From Salvia splendens (lineage: Eukaryota; Streptophyta; Magnoliopsida; Lamiales; Lamiaceae): 64,000 nucleotides of DNA. Shown here piece after piece: positions 35,501-49,352 of the stretch (positions are counted from its first letter, which is position 1; every line of letters begins with the position of its first letter). The stretch spans positions 32,935,883 to 32,999,882 of the forward strand of contig NC_056039.1 of the NCBI RefSeq assembly GCF_004379255.2, in the 5' to 3' direction. The translations under genes were made by a program, and so were the position numbers. The notes under the pieces are model-generated. The model was not told where the DNA came from. It was given only the letters and a program-made list of their open reading frames with translations, and made no database searches.

Positions 35501-35738
35501 CTCTTTGGACTATAAGGGTAAAAACAAAGAAGGTGCAGTAAGTATCAAATTGCTCCCTCCTCCTTCCGCACCCCTCTCACCCGTTGATGCTTCGGAGAGG
35601 TCTCCATTAGGAATTACCCCGAGAGTTATCCCTTCTGGAGTGGAAGAACATCAAGAAGAAGAAGCAGAAGCCACCGAAAAGAAAGAACAACACAATGGAC
35701 CAGATGATGATTTTGGGGATTTTCAAGCAGCCAGGTAG
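32510..35738 (+). CDS. NECAP-type adaptin-ear-binding coat-associated protein
   Basis: Eight exons: 32510-32635, 33485-33516, 33660-33760, 33858-33930, 34032-34063, 35029-35119, 35253-35364, 35448-35738 (TAG at 35736), joining to 285 residues. NECAP proteins bind AP-2 and tune clathrin-coat assembly in endocytosis. The N-terminus is an unusual acidic run (seven Glu in succession, about residues 14-23). The PH-like NECAP domain follows, with CYVYMIPPRISAASYRADEW, KWTWEGNLKV, DSSRYFVLRVE and HAFIGIGFRERSEAYDF. The C-terminal tail is low-complexity, Pro/Ser then Glu-rich, and ends in the acidic aromatic DDDFGDFQAA, which resembles adaptor-ear ligand motifs. A longer in-frame start at 32417 is rejected because homologous proteins start near MEKD and the extra residues look non-coding. 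Confidence 0.93.
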
Positions 35739-38700
35739 TGGGGATGATTAGAGAGGCTTGCTTGTACTTGAATAATACCAATCCTTGTTCTTTACGTTTA
35801 ACTTGGTTATCGGAGATTCACCCAGCTAATCTTGAGAGAGCACGATCTTGGCGGTGTGGTTCACCTTCCAATACTGCTGGTACACTTGTGCTTGTAGAAG
35901 TCTTGTGTTGTGAATATTCGTTTTTGTCTTTATCAAACTGATGCATTTTATATATTGCTTTTTGCTACACTTACTTACCTTCAGTGCCTGGGTACTTAGT
36001 TTTTTAGTTTTTGATAGATGATATGTTGTGTACCAGAGAGCGTGTAGAATAGTCTGACAATTCGATTGAGTTAGAGTTGAAATTTCATAATCCGAAAAAA
36101 TTCAATCTCGATTTACCATGTCCTGCAATCCAATAGGGCTGACCTGAGATTAACCCGAGCTTCATAGGAGTATTTAGTTTTAAAATTTGCTTCTTTTCTT
36201 CAAACTCACAAAAGGTAGTTTTTTATATGCATGGAAATATATTTTGATTCAATATTTGAAAGTTCTATACTCATTATTTCAATCTATCTTACTTTATCAT
36301 TTATGCATTAAAATTTGTGTGCTGCATGTGTACCATGTATTTGGCCGATGCGGCAAGGCCTGTGAGCAGCAGCGACGCACCCAAAAAGTTACAAGCACAA
36401 CTATGTAATAAGTTGCGCGTGTGCTCCAATGGTGTATGACACGTGCGTGTTTGTGCGCACACTGATTTGCGCGAATCACGGACAACGTTAAAGATTCCGT
36501 AAGCAAATGATGTCATCGGTGATGAGCTCCAGACGTTGCTAAAGTTCTCAGGCGGCTGGTCCCCTTCACATAATTAGTGATAAACAGAGTGTCATATAAA
36601 ATATGAGAGCCGCTTTAATTAATGAAATACTAGAACAAAACAAGTGGGACATTCCAAATATATAAAAAAAAAACTACTATCATTTCAGTTGCTTAGTGAA
36701 TAGGTTTCATCATTTTCAGGTTATGAAAATCTATAGACTGACATGCAGTAATCACAGCAATGGATTATGCCATAATTTTAGGCACAAAAAAGGAGAGAAT
36801 ATTCCTTGAAATAATGAACTTATTTCCCACTTCATTTATTACGAATTTGTTTTAAGGAAAGTGACTAATGTTTGATAGGTCACACATTCTCATATCAAAG
36901 CCTCAGATAATATGGTTTGTTTTAAATGTTATGATTGAACCATTACCTGATTAGCATAAAGTGAAGGTGGTTGGAGTTTAAATTAATCTTTAATCTCTAA
37001 AGGTTTGCTACCAATCGAGTAATTTTAAGCTAAGCAATCCATAATGAATATTGGTTTATCCATAGAAATAGAGTAACCCATGATTGAGTTGGCTTCAAGT
37101 AGCTGAGTCCCTTTTATTATTTAAAGTTAGGTAAATGTGGCCAAATTGATTTTTTTAACAAGCTTATATAATAAGTAATGCTATTTTGGGCAGGACAAAA
37201 AGATACTGCCAAATAAATATTGTTGAGAGATTTTATTAATCATGCTTGTTGTAGAAGTGACCTTCATAACAACTTTGCAAAGGAGCCAATGGGCCATTTT
37301 TTCCTTTTTGTGGAAACAATTAATTTTATATATAGGTGTAGTCCAATTAAATTTTCGTTATCACTTCATTATTAACCCCATAAACTAAACAACTTGTGCC
37401 AAATTGATCATTGAAATGAGCTTTTTGTTGCTTTAGAAGTAGAAATTGGTTGTAATAATGCTGAAATAATCGAAAAATATTATGAGTGTTGGAAAATACA
37501 AAAGCAATTCCGAAATTGAAGTGCACTTGTAATGTGAATATGGTGGTTAATTTATGTCATATTATTAGCTTCTCACCTAACCGATTCATCAAATAATAGA
37601 ATAGAAAGAAAATAAGTATAGAACTTATGGAGTTGAATATAACAAAGAAGTCGCAGATGGTATTAGAAGAGCGATGTGGGCACTACTAGCAAGTAGCAAC
37701 GAATGACGGACGAAGAACGGAAAATACAAATCAAGGAATATGAACAGAGTGCAACAAACTATAAAGAAGTCATTTTTGCATGAAACATGAAGTGCTAATC
37801 CAGAATATCAATCTATAATAATTAGGGTTCCTTTAGTTCGAAAAAAGAAAAAGAAAATATTAAGTATTAGGATTCTGTCAAAAAAGTGAAATAATGATAA
37901 ATATACAATAATTATGGCTTCTAGTATTCATATATGATTGAAATAAATCTATGCAATCACATTATGTTGACCATAACTTATTTATAGTAAATACACATAA
38001 ATCATTAAATTTAATCAATGTACAAAGTAATACTAATATTTAATTATTCTAGTTTATAATAATTAAAACTCTTAAAATTTAATTAAATTGCAATAGTTTG
38101 ATAATCTGCAGTTAACAAATCCAGCTTGATTTTAATTAAAATTAATCCATGCATGCATGTTATGGAAACATGGCTACATCCATCACATGATGTCGGCCAT
38201 TTCCAATGCTTCGAATTCAAGACTGCACTCATATTGTTTCTCTATCATCTTTCCATTCACATATTTCAGATTTCAGATAAATTTCCACATAAATTAATTT
38301 CTTGTGATAATTTTTGTTTATTTCTCGTGGAAATTCTAGTTTAGTACTACTAGCATGTTATGTTCTTATTGACCCTTAGGTCTATTAATATATACTAGTA
38401 CCAAGTATAGTGTGGTCAATATAATAAAACAAATAGTGCATAATATGTGAAATACTAATGAAATGCCACCTAATTAATACTACCAAATTAGATTTTATAT
38501 TGATTTTAAAAATAATAGAACTAATTTTAGAGAGTGGTCGTGATGACATTGTTTCTTGCTCTTTTACCTTTATATAAAAAAAACTAGTAATTTGACAATC
38601 ATTTCTCACGATGACAGTTAGAAAATTTAGAAATGTTGATGGAGACGTATAAATATAAAATTTGGAGAATTAATATGTAGAAGAATCAAAACCTTCATGA

Positions 38701-39424
38701 TGATTAATCAATGAATTATATATTTAAAAGTCGTTATCGGGATATTTAACAAATAAAAGTTTATAGTATAACATTTTATTTGAGAATTAATGGGTCCCTG
38801 AAATCATGTGGCCAAAAAATATCAGATTCACAAATGGAGTGGTTGAATTCTTGCAGTGTTATCTAAGCCCACAGTCAACAAAAGCGACAAAATGAGAAAA
38901 GATCAAAAGAACAATAGTAATTTGAATTTCCTCAAAACAAAAAAATAAAAATAAAAATTAGTAATTTTTGAAGATTTTTGTTTCAATTCATGGCTTATTA
39001 ACTCTCCATCCTATCCTTATATATAGCATTTTAATTTAATTTGAAACTAGTGGTGTCATTAGCCACAAGTCACCCTTTCAATGTATCTGCATTTGTGTGG
39101 TTAGCGGTTGCGTTAAGCACGCTCATGTGTACTTAGGTGCTAAGCACGTGATTCCATTAAGCCCGCTCATGTGTACTTAGGTGCTAACCATCCATTTTTT
39201 TGAAATCATATTTTAATATAAAAGAATTAAGATAGCAATTGGACTATATATAATTTACAAACAATTATTTTATTTTTTTTCCTTTTTCCTCTTCTATATA
39301 TAGAACCACTATAATTCTCACGCTCTAATTTCTTAGAGTACTTCAGATTTTCTCGACTTCGGTATGTAATTTTAATTGTAATAAAATCTTGAATATTTAT
39401 TTTATCAGGAAATCTTAATTACTA
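35739..39424. other. Long gene-poor interval
   Basis: NECAP 3' UTR covers roughly the first 200 bases. About 36055-36165 contains a short degraded piece of the CCCG-motif hAT family. About 36330-36500 is richer in GC (GTGCGTGTTTGTGCGCAC) but codes for nothing recognised. At 39113-39186 a 29-31 bp phrase ending CTCATGTGTACTTAGGTGCTAA occurs twice. The rest is AT-rich with no gene or bounded transposon. Confidence 0.5.
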
Positions 39425-39647
39425 CTCTCTCCGTCCCGCAAGAATATGCACTCTTTCCTTTTTAGTCCGTCCCACAACAATATGCACTTTTCAATTTTGG
39501 AAACTCTTTTCTCTCTAATGAGGTGAGACTCATTCTCCACTAACAATACTTTAATTACCTTTTCTCTCTATATCTCTCTTACTTTTCTAATTTTCTGTTA
39601 AAATCCGAGCTGAACCCAAAGTGCATATTCTTTGGGGACGGAGAGAG
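39425..39647. mobile_element. Stowaway MITE
   Basis: Terminal repeats CTCTCTCCGTCCC and GGGACGGAGAGAG, extending inward as AAGAATATGCACT/AGTGCATATTCTT, are flanked by TA (39423-39424, 39648-39649). The 223-bp element is non-coding. TA duplication and the CTC(C/T)CTCCGTCC end are the Stowaway (Tc1/mariner) signature. Confidence 0.9.
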
Positions 39648-39649
39648 TA

Positions 39650-40106
39650 TAATATATAATTAAACAAAAACAAGAGAAAATTTATAAATATGAATGATGT
39701 TAATGATTAAAATTTAAATATTTTTAGATACATATGGCTGTGTGTAGTATATATAAAGCACACAAATATGAGACATGACAAGACCCTATTTTTAGAATGC
39801 TGAGTTGCAAAAATAGTATTCCTACCTGTAAAATAAGCCAAAGAAAAAAGTACTTTTCTAAAGTTATGGAGTAAATATGAGATAAATTGCAAAGCTATAA
39901 ATTATATCTCTTGCCTTTTTAATCACAAACTTCTAACAAATTTACTATAATGTGACAAAATGGCCTAAATTTTCGATATCAGAAAAAAAATGTCCCAAGT
40001 CATAAATACAACTATTTTTAAAGATAGGAGATTTGGGGGTGTACTTTAAAAGCCTAGACATTTCACAATTCGGCCAAAATAAGACAATAAAATTTAATTA
40101 ATTCAT
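39650..40106. other. AT-rich spacer between two MITEs
   Basis: No gene, repeat border or regulatory motif is recognised in this stretch. Confidence 0.5.
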
Positions 40107-40109
40107 TAA

Positions 40110-40311
40110 GGTGGTGTTGAGTTTCTTAGATAAAATAGTATCAAGATATAATCTAAGATTGAGTTGTGAGTTTATTTTAGTCATGGAGGGTTAGCTATGA
40201 CTAATTATCTCATGATTATCCATCTATGATTGAGTTGTGGGATTGAATCTCATGAACCAAACACACTACATATTTAACCTCAGGATACAATCTTGCAAAC
40301 CGAACACCACC
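40110..40311. mobile_element. Tourist-like (PIF/Harbinger) MITE
   Basis: Ends GGTGGTGTTGAGTTTC and GCAAACCGAACACCACC are imperfect inverted repeats flanked by TAA (40107-40109 and 40312-40314), the 3-bp PIF/Harbinger duplication. The interior repeats GATTGAGTTGTG twice and shares sequence with 17615-17814. It is 202 bp long and non-coding. Confidence 0.85.
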
Positions 40312-40314
40312 TAA

Positions 40315-42065
40315 TAAGACGAAAATAGTACTGCCATAGATATAAGCAGAACTGCAAATCTGCAACAATACAAATAATTAACAATTTTAAGCAAATAATT
40401 ATGTTTTAATTTATTAATTTACGCTATATATTATAATATCATTATCGTCATGTGACATTCATTAACTTTTATGTGATTTTTTCATGTGTCATTATTCAAT
40501 TTAATCTTCTGACAATGTGCCGATCCATTAATTATACCAATATTTTCAAATATTTCATAAGATACACAGAATGGTTTAACATATTGCATTCATTTGGTCT
40601 GTGCTCATTCTTAAAAGCATTAATGGCAGAGAAATATTTAAACTAATAAATGTATGAACATGATGGAATATGAGATTGACAAATCACATGAAATGCCATC
40701 TTAATGGCTTCATTTAGTTCAATTTTCTACTTTTTTATACTCGATAATTCATGCATAATAATAGTATATACTGTAGCTAGGATGATAGTTTAAATATATA
40801 GATGGTTAGCAGATAGTAGCTATATGCACACTATCAAAATTAGTATAGTAGTGATTAATTATAAATTAGCTGGTGAACACTGTTGATCTATAAGTATATA
40901 CAAGTTGATTAATATAAAAACTCATTTTACAAAAAAAATTAGAAACACTAGAAATACTAAGAACTTATAGAGTCACTACAATCACAATAAAATTAATTGT
41001 ACTCGAAAAAAATGAAATTTCTTCCTCTTGTGTGATTAATTTGTACTCAATTATTTCATTCATATTTAGCTAAAAAACATTTATATTATTAAAGCTAATA
41101 ATGCCGCGGTATTCACAATTAAATTAATTATACATAAAAATGAAATTAAATGAAAATTCACCCATATAAGATTGGAACTATGATGTTATTCATCCAATAA
41201 AAAAATACACACACCCATCTTATCTAAATATTGAAAATAACTCTCAATTTCCTATTAATTTAATTTTGATTTGAAACCTTTCACGTATAGCATATATTCT
41301 TTACTACCAATCTACCATTAATTAACCAAGAAATAAATTGATTAAACGTGTACACGACGTTGATAACATCACTTTTTCTGTTAAAAAGTGATATTTCATT
41401 CATTAAAACAAAGGTTGGAATCAATTAATTACTTGCACTTTTTCCTAATTGCAGAAAAATGAAAGTGGCTATCTACCAAAAATCTGAACTTTTCATGAAT
41501 CTGATTCTTACAATGCACTTCAACACATACTATATATTTTTAATTTTAATTGATATGATTATCATCTAAATCATAACACTGTATATTACTCCTATTTTAA
41601 GCCGAGCTCAACATTTTTAAAGTAAGGCCAAAATTGTAAATTGTGAAAAATAATATAGTAGGAATTATGCATGTCACTTTAATTCTATTAACATGTTAGA
41701 CAGCGCCAATAATTTTGATTAGGACAATCGACCTACTCTAAACCATAGGGATTATATTCTTATAGTTTGGTCCACCGCCGTCAACTTGACTTTGGTTGAT
41801 TTTTTGCGTTTTGCAAACTTGCAATTTCTCTTTTTCGGCCGAAAACAACTTTAGAGATAATGTATTAATTAAAGTGATAAGTTTTTTAAGGAAGGATAAA
41901 TTATTTTAACGGGACGTATATATGGTTAAATCGGAATCCTCATCAATCCGAAATAAGATCAGTCGTTCTGGTTTTTTATCCAAAATTTCCTATAACAACC
42001 AGAACCAGAACCATAACCATAACCGTATCTCACGAAACTAATCGGATTTTTCTTTCTAAACAAAG
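40315..42065. other. AT-rich intergenic DNA
   Basis: No gene is seen. The nearest structured features are the flanking MITE and the hAT-like element that begins at 42074. Confidence 0.5.
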
Positions 42066-42073
42066 ATCATGAT

Positions 42074-42862
42074 CAAGGGCGGACACACTAAGGCAAATGG
42101 TGGGGCTTAAGCCCTTACCCAAATGTTATTTTTCATTTTTTTCCACCGGTATAATTTTTGAAATTTTCAGAAGTCATCTATAGCCCTTACTAAAATAACC
42201 CACTAAAGACTATATCGTCGAGTATAAATAAAAGAAAAGGGCTGAGTTTGAGTATCTGAAAATGCTTAAAGAAAAAACAATGGCAGTTGTATGTTGAAAA
42301 CTTGAAACGAAGAAGAAGAGTATTGAATATTAGTAATATAATATTACTAGTCCTATTTAGCAGACTACTAGCACTTTTTAAGGCTAAATAAGTATAGGGT
42401 ATAGACTATAAGTGTAAAGCGTAGACAGAGAATTTTTTATAGCTTCAAAATTTTTATAGAGACGAGTATCTTTTTAAAAACTAATCCTTTTTTTATTACT
42501 ATAAGTTAAAGATAATTACATGACTACTTTAACTTAAACTCGTTCTTCTTCAAGTTAAAAACCTCCAAATTAGAAGCATGATGATTATTTGTTTTATTCT
42601 TTAGGTTAGATATATGTTATACTAGTTTAATGTACTATAAAATATTTATGTACATCTATAGTTTTGTTGATTGTATTTTCCGTCCATAAAATACATTCCT
42701 ACTCTTTAAAAATAGTAAAGTGATAGAAAAATAAAGAAAAAATGTAGTTGAAGTACAATTAGTGAAAAATGACACTCAAGTAGAGAAAATTATATATATT
42801 GACTATATAAAATATGTGTGCAACGAAGCCCTTACAAGAAAAATTTTCTGCGTCCGCCTCTG
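42074..42862. mobile_element. hAT-like non-autonomous element upstream of the TBL gene
   Basis: Ends CAAGGGCGGACACA and TGCGTCCGCCTCTG are imperfect inverted repeats of the CAGAGGCGGA type, flanked by the perfect 8-bp duplication ATCATGAT (42066-42073 and 42863-42870). The phrase AAGCCCTTAC occurs near both ends. The 789-bp interior is AT-rich and codes for nothing. Its right end lies only 135 bases before the TBL start codon, so it forms part of that promoter. Confidence 0.85.
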
Positions 42863-42878
42863 ATCATGATAACTCGAA

Positions 42879-42948
42879 TCTCAAATTATTACATAAACAA
42901 ACTCTCTACAGTATCTCAAACTATTACATAAACAAACTCTCTACAGTA
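42879..42948. repeat. 35-bp tandem duplication in the TBL promoter/leader
   Basis: Two copies, 42879-42913 and 42914-42948, differ at a single base (TATT/CTATT). They start eight bases after the hAT target duplication and end 49 bases before the TBL ATG. Confidence 0.93.
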
Positions 42949-42997
42949 TAAGTAGCCTCCATCAATCTCATTCAAATTTCCAACTCCAATTGAAGAA

Positions 42998-45900
42998 ATG
43001 GGGCTGCTATTATTAGCACTCCTTTTCTTCTCCTCTCTCTCCCCAAATCCAGCCGCCGCGGAGCTCAACGCCACCCGCCGCGCCCTCGCCGGCGCCGGCG
43101 GGTGCAATATCTTTCGCGGCAAATGGCTCTACGACGCCTCCTACCCGCTCTACGACTTCTCCAAATGCCCCTTCATCGACGACCAATTCAACTGCCTCAA
43201 ATACAACCGCCCCGATCGGAGCTACCTCAAGTACCGATGGCAGCCTTCCTCATGCAACCTAGCCAGGTCGAATTCCGCCGCCATTGTTGAATATAATGTT
43301 GAGAGATCGGCGGCGATTTTGATTTTGATTTTGATTTTGGAAAAAATTTTGCAGGTTTAATGGGTTGAATTTTTTGGAGAGGATGAAGGGGAAGAAGATC
43401 ATGTTTGTGGGCGACTCACTGAGTCTGAACATGTGGGAATCGCTGAGTTGTATGATTCACGCGTGGGTGCCCAACGCCAGGACTTCACTCGTTGAGCGCC
43501 AAGGACTGAGTCAACTCGCTTTCCTGGTCAGTTTTTTTCTCTTTAATTTACCCCACTTTTTTTTACCTTTCATCCATGCATCGTTTTAACTTTAATTTTG
43601 GGATTTTTTGGAATTAACTGTTTTATGTGTTACGAAACATTAAAAAAACGAAGAGCAAGAAAGTTGCAATCCAAAAGAATATCCAATTCGAAACGATGAT
43701 AAAAATAAAATAAAAAAAAGCACATAAAAAAAGCGAACAATTAATACTCAAAATTGTGGAGATATGAGTATTCAAAATTACAGTTTTAGTCTTTTTACTA
43801 CTTATATTAGTATTTTACATGATCTTATAACCATCAATCATCATGAAGTAAATTGAATAGACATAGGTGGACATTTTTCATTTACCAAAAATAAACCAAC
43901 AAGGATGAGATAGCTTTGAATGACTTACAATTTCCTAAATAAAGTATCATCGTTTTCATATTCCAATAGAGCCTACACCCAAAATATCCAAATATGCATG
44001 TATATTTTATCTTATTATAAATATAAGACAAAGTATAATAAAGTATAATATTACAAAGTATTATTGCAAGTCTAGTAACCAATTTTAGATTTATAATAGA
44101 AAAAGGAAAAAGATTCCAAACTTTAGATTAACATAGCCAATTTTAATTTCTCTTTTTTCTGTTTGAATATTATATTTATAACTTGATATTGAAAAAAATA
44201 ACACAAGATTCCATCTTCCCTTTTTATGACCAAATAGAGGCAATTTGGACACTCTATTATTCTTTCAAGAGAATAATCATCTCCTTCTGACAAAATGTTC
44301 GGACTACTAAATTTTTGCTATAATACTTATCATACTTATATACTCCCTCCGTCCTGCACTACTCGCACCTTTCCTTTTGGGCACGGAGATTAAGGAATGA
44401 GTGATAGACAAAGTCAACAATTACGGCTGTAGGTATAAATTGTTACTAAAAATGGAAAGAGTGCAAATAACTTGGGACGCCCAGAAAGGAAATAAGTGCA
44501 AGTAGTGCGGGACGAAGGGAGTACATGTGAAGTCATTTTACTATATTTGTTTATATTTGTCATATACATTCTACTATATAGTGACGATGACATATTATGT
44601 AGTTCAAACAGTATATAAAGAAAATACAAAAGGGTAGGTTAAAAATCCATCATAAAAGCAATTAAAATATGATTGCTTATATATGTTTGACGATTCATGC
44701 AAAAATCAAGAAATATACCAAATTGTGTCATCATGAAATTTTTGCATAATTGCGCATACATATAGTATATATGTGTGTGTCAATCAAGATAACGTAATTT
44801 GACTAACAACTGAAAATCAAATGAGGACTTTATGTGATGAACTGATGATTATTTTTGAAAAAATTGACAGCCAATAATTGATTTTACCGAACTCCACTTT
44901 GTCCAAATCTTTTTAGTTTTTTAGAAATAAAGTTCAATATGATAATTAGCTAGAGAGAACCAAATGAATCCTTACACGAGACTTTTTACAAAAATTAGTG
45001 CTCAAATACTATTTAATTGATTTATTACAATAATTTATTAAAATCTTAAATCTTAGATTTTATTGTACAGATTACAATATAATTATAACATATGGAGTAG
45101 TAAACAAAAAGTCTCACCCCCCTCATTATAGTTCACAGCAGTATTTTGTAACAATTTCAATACTACAATAAATAGGGGAGTACAATTATTGCGACTGAGT
45201 AAGTACATTTAATTAAATTCATTTTTTTCCTTCTGCTTCGATTTTTTTGCATCGATTTTTTATGAATAAAAAAATATTGGAGCATTAAATTACACACTAT
45301 AGTCGTTTTCTAAAATCGAAGCTTTATGTTTGAGTTAGACCAGAACACACGACTATAGTTTAGGATATAGCAATATATGTTCTCATTATTATTTATAGAA
45401 ATTATATTTCTAAGATTATAGCTTAAGGTCCAAGCCTAACTATCAACTATCAATGATTAATTCGGAAGCTTGAAATATAAATTTTGACGACATAAGTGAA
45501 ATTACATACTAGTTCTTAATTAAATCTTTTGGCATTGTCAACATAGTTCCACCACACATGGGGGCAACTTGACAATATTGGAATCACCAATGTCCTAGAC
45601 ATAAGTAAAAGGACCCCTATTCAACTAAACAAAAACTAGGATGGGCTATGGCTGATTTAGGTGTGGTAATAAGAGAGGTCACTCTAGCTAATTCAAGCTT
45701 CACAGTTGATGCCGATTCTACGGGGAAGCCTCCGAGTTCCGAAGTCTGATAATGACCTTTTATTTTTCATTGAATATGTGCATAATTATTTACAAATTAA
45801 CTGAAAATCATGTACTTATGAAATTATAATAAATTAATAAAATCAAATATTTTTATTTTTAAAAAAATACAATAGAGGTAATTTAATAAAAATTTAACAT

Positions 45901-47450
45901 AATTAGTTAAAATAAATAATATAATTAGTTAAAATAAAATAAATTAGGTTCCATTTAAAATCTAGACGCGTTATATATACAGACAATTTATGTACTTTTA
46001 TGGTTAATTACATTTGAATTTTCAAATTGCCATGTCAATTATTTATTTATTTTGGAAATATAGAAAAATGGTCTTTATAATAATATTGCATGGGAAACAT
46101 ATTCAGGATTATGGGGTAAAATTGCTATTGTATCGCACCCCATACCTAGTTGATATGGAGACCCAAAAAGTGGGTCGGGTCTTGAAGCTGGATTCGATCC
46201 GCAGCGGCGACGCATGGCTAGGAATGGACGTCCTGATCTTCAACACGTGGCATTGGTGGACCCACACCGGAAGTTCTCAGCCGTACGTTCATTTAATTTA
46301 TAAAATTTAATCAAATTCTGATTAGTGTCGTAAGGTTTGTAAACAAAATTTATTTTTTCATAATTGTACCATCATATACGAAACTATGTTTCGTTTAATT
46401 TAATTTAATTTGATTTGATTTGATTTGTATGAATATATAGATGGGATTACATTGAGGAAGGAGGGAAATTATACAAGGACACGAATCGGCTGATAGCATA
46501 CTACAAAGGGTTGACTACTTGGGCAAGATGGATCAATCGAAACATAGATCCTTCAAAAACCAAAGTCTATTTTCAAGGAATCTCTCCCACACATTATGAG
46601 TAAGAACTTTCTTTGTTTTTTTCACACTAATTTATTACTCACTCGGCCTCACTTATGAATTAATAAGTACTATACTTGAATAAAAAATGGTAGTGGAATA
46701 TAAATCAAAGTATGATACTATAATAATTTGGTAGTGACATTTGAGTGAAGTGTATTACAATGAAATAACATACTTACTTTAGAAATAAAGCCATATCGAC
46801 AGGTTCGACTATAAATCGACATATTTTCCGGTCCAATTCATACAAAAAACCAATGTATAAATTGATTAATCTTGAACTGGAAAACCAACTAGTTCGAACC
46901 AGCTAGTGGTTTGATTGGTTTTTGTCCTCTAAAAATAGTTGTAATTTTTGTCTATTAGGATTTGATATATGTGATAAGTACAATATTTTGACACGACCAG
47001 TGGTCAAACTGTTCCGATAGATTGAACCACAAGCCTGTTTAAAACATCGGTCGGGATAAAATGAGCATATTAAAGCCAGATCATCTATTTCATAATTGCG
47101 CAACATCTTTTATTGCATTCACGACCGATCGAAATCTAATCTTTGACCAAAAATATCTCAGGGGAAAAGATTGGAATGAGCCAACAAAATCATGTAAAAG
47201 TGAGACACAACCATATTTTGGATTGAAGTATCCAGCAAACACACCACCAGCTGCAGTTGTAGTGAACAAAGTATTGAGCAGAATCAAGAAACCTGTTTAT
47301 TTGCTTGATATCACACTTCTCTCTCAATATAGAAAAGATGCACACCCCAATGTGCATAGCCTCCACAATGGCTTGGACTGCAGCCATTGGTGTCTCCCGG
47401 GCCTTCCCGACACGTGGAACCAGCTCCTCTACACGGCCCTCATTGGCTGA
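42998..47450 (+). CDS. Trichome birefringence-like (TBL) polysaccharide O-acetyltransferase
   Basis: Five exons: 42998-43266, 43355-43526, 46107-46282, 46441-46599, 47162-47450 (TGA at 47448), joining to 354 residues. TBL proteins act in the Golgi and transfer acetyl groups to xylan, mannan or other wall polymers. A hydrophobic segment (about residues 2-20) acts as signal peptide or anchor. The TBL domain starts at [19 protein letters not shown], with the cysteines in [10 protein letters not shown]. The GDS catalytic-serine motif is in [11 protein letters not shown], and the C-terminal DxxH is in DCSHWCLPG, so the Asp-His-Ser triad is present. It most resembles the short TBL43-like members (inference). 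Intron 2 is 2580 bp and carries a Stowaway MITE; the other introns are much shorter. Confidence 0.95.
43311..43336. repeat. GATTTT microsatellite in TBL intron 1
   Basis: About four copies of the hexamer TTTTGA lie just before the intron 1 acceptor (43354). Confidence 0.8.
44343..44521. mobile_element. Stowaway MITE in TBL intron 2
   Basis: Ends CTCCCTCCGTCCTGCACTAC and its imperfect complement (GTAGTGCGGGACGAAGGGAG) are flanked by TA (44341-44342 and 44522-44523). The 179-bp element is non-coding and lies within the long intron 2. Confidence 0.92.
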
Positions 47451-49352
47451 GGGGCGTGGCTGATGTTTTGATGTTGTGTTTTAGTGTCGTAAGAGTAATT
47501 TTATGTCATTGGTTCGTATTGTGTTGATAGAGGAGAGGAAATTCATTTTCTTTCTTTCTAATTTTATAGTATAGATTTGATGTGAAAGTTATTTAATAAG
47601 AATGGTGGTGGTAGTTTGAATGTAAACTAGTTCATTGTTTTAGCCTCAATTGGTGAAATGAAAGGTTACGAATTCATCTAGTTTGATTCGATTTCATGCT
47701 CTTTATAGTATTTGATAATTTATCACACTTAGTTCCCAAACGAAGCACGATTCAATTGATAAATAAAACCTAGGTTTGCGTCTCCTGGAACAAACACACA
47801 CAAGAAACAGAGGATCTAGACAAGCCGTAAGAAGATGATTCGGACGAGAGAACTAATAACCAGGCACCATTGGAACATATCACAGACATCTGGAAATAAC
47901 ATACATGAACAACGTCTGGTTCGTACACAACTTACAGAAGAAGACGGTGCTTTCATGTAATTACAGATCAAGAGTTCATATCATACAAACAACTACCTGT
48001 CAGCAACGTACCTCTACGAGACGGAGATGATTACCACACACATCTACTTAAGACAAATCTACAGTTATCACCCACTACAGGTATTTACAAATTGAGCGAA
48101 TGACCAAGAATTCCTTGTGGATCCACAAACGAACAGTCAAATGGTGCATCTATCATTCAAGTACACTACTAGCCTTATTGTCAGCACGAGATTCGCCAAT
48201 ATCTGCAAATTGACGTGGTAAAATAATCATCAAACACCTTGTGACCAGTAAGCAAATCTAAGTTGAGAATAAACCAAGATACTTCTAGTCTTGCCTTCCG
48301 AGTAAGAAAAAGGAATGTTAATGAGCCTAATGAATGTCTGTCAAGGAGACTTTGAAATGCATTTACTGATCTATATATTCAGGGATTGTTTCTTCATGTC
48401 GCATTCGTAACTAATTCTATGAGGGTACTTTTTATTCTACACAGATAAGGTAAAAACAATAACAATCATGATTACCAATTCTAACCAATATAGCTTGATG
48501 GCACATCCATTTAAACATTCTTATCTCTACTGCCCTAATCTTTTTGTCGAAGTTCATTTAAAGATTATAAACAATTTATTTCAATTTTAGAGGCCATTTA
48601 TGATTTTGTATTCATATGCACTCCGCCATACATCCAGCCAGCTCAATTCTCTTAGTAACTTCTAGAATCGGCCAATGTGTTACTGTATCACCACAAGCCA
48701 TCCAATCTTCAAAAACTAAAGAAACTGTAATGCTGATTTTGTAAATATATAGAACTACTTAGGAAATTCAACTTTTTGAATCTCTAATCAAGGCGTGAAC
48801 CAGTTTAATATGCGAACAAAAGTCTAGATGACATGTACAGGGAATGCTATACTTCCACGGATTAAGAAATAATACTTTTCTAGACTAGGCATTCATATTT
48901 GCTTCTAGATTCCTATAAAATACAGTAAATAACAAGCTATGGACTACAGAAAACACGTGTATATCGTGCTTGAAATGGCATTTCATTTAACGTGCAAGAT
49001 CAGCAAATGAAAAGAACTTTGCAGAAGAGGGGTGTGTTATAAATATTTTCTAATTATGCCCACATGTAAGATTTTCTAATTATGCCCACATGTAAAAGAT
49101 ATTTGTTTGTTTAAGGAATGTTTTTACAAGCATATAAATATTTTCGTCCCAAGAGCCCTTTATTCTGAATCGTACAAAGATCCCAATCTTCTAAAAATTA
49201 TATTTATTCAAGTTTTATCTGACTAAATAGACATGAGTACACAGATAAGAAGGCATCAAAGAAAAGGGTTGCTATCTGAAAAGTCAAACCACAATCTGCA
49301 AAGGCAAGAATGTTGACCGCTTAATAACAGAACACTGTAGTACCTCAAGGAC
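47451..49352. other. 3' regions of the convergent TBL and GTE genes
   Basis: The TBL 3' UTR lies in the first 250 bases or so. A higher-complexity stretch at about 47800-48230 could be a distal, spliced 3' UTR of the GTE gene, but this is not proven. At about 49050-49095 the phrase TTTTCTAATTATGCCCACAT occurs twice in tandem. No coding frame is recognised. Confidence 0.4.
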
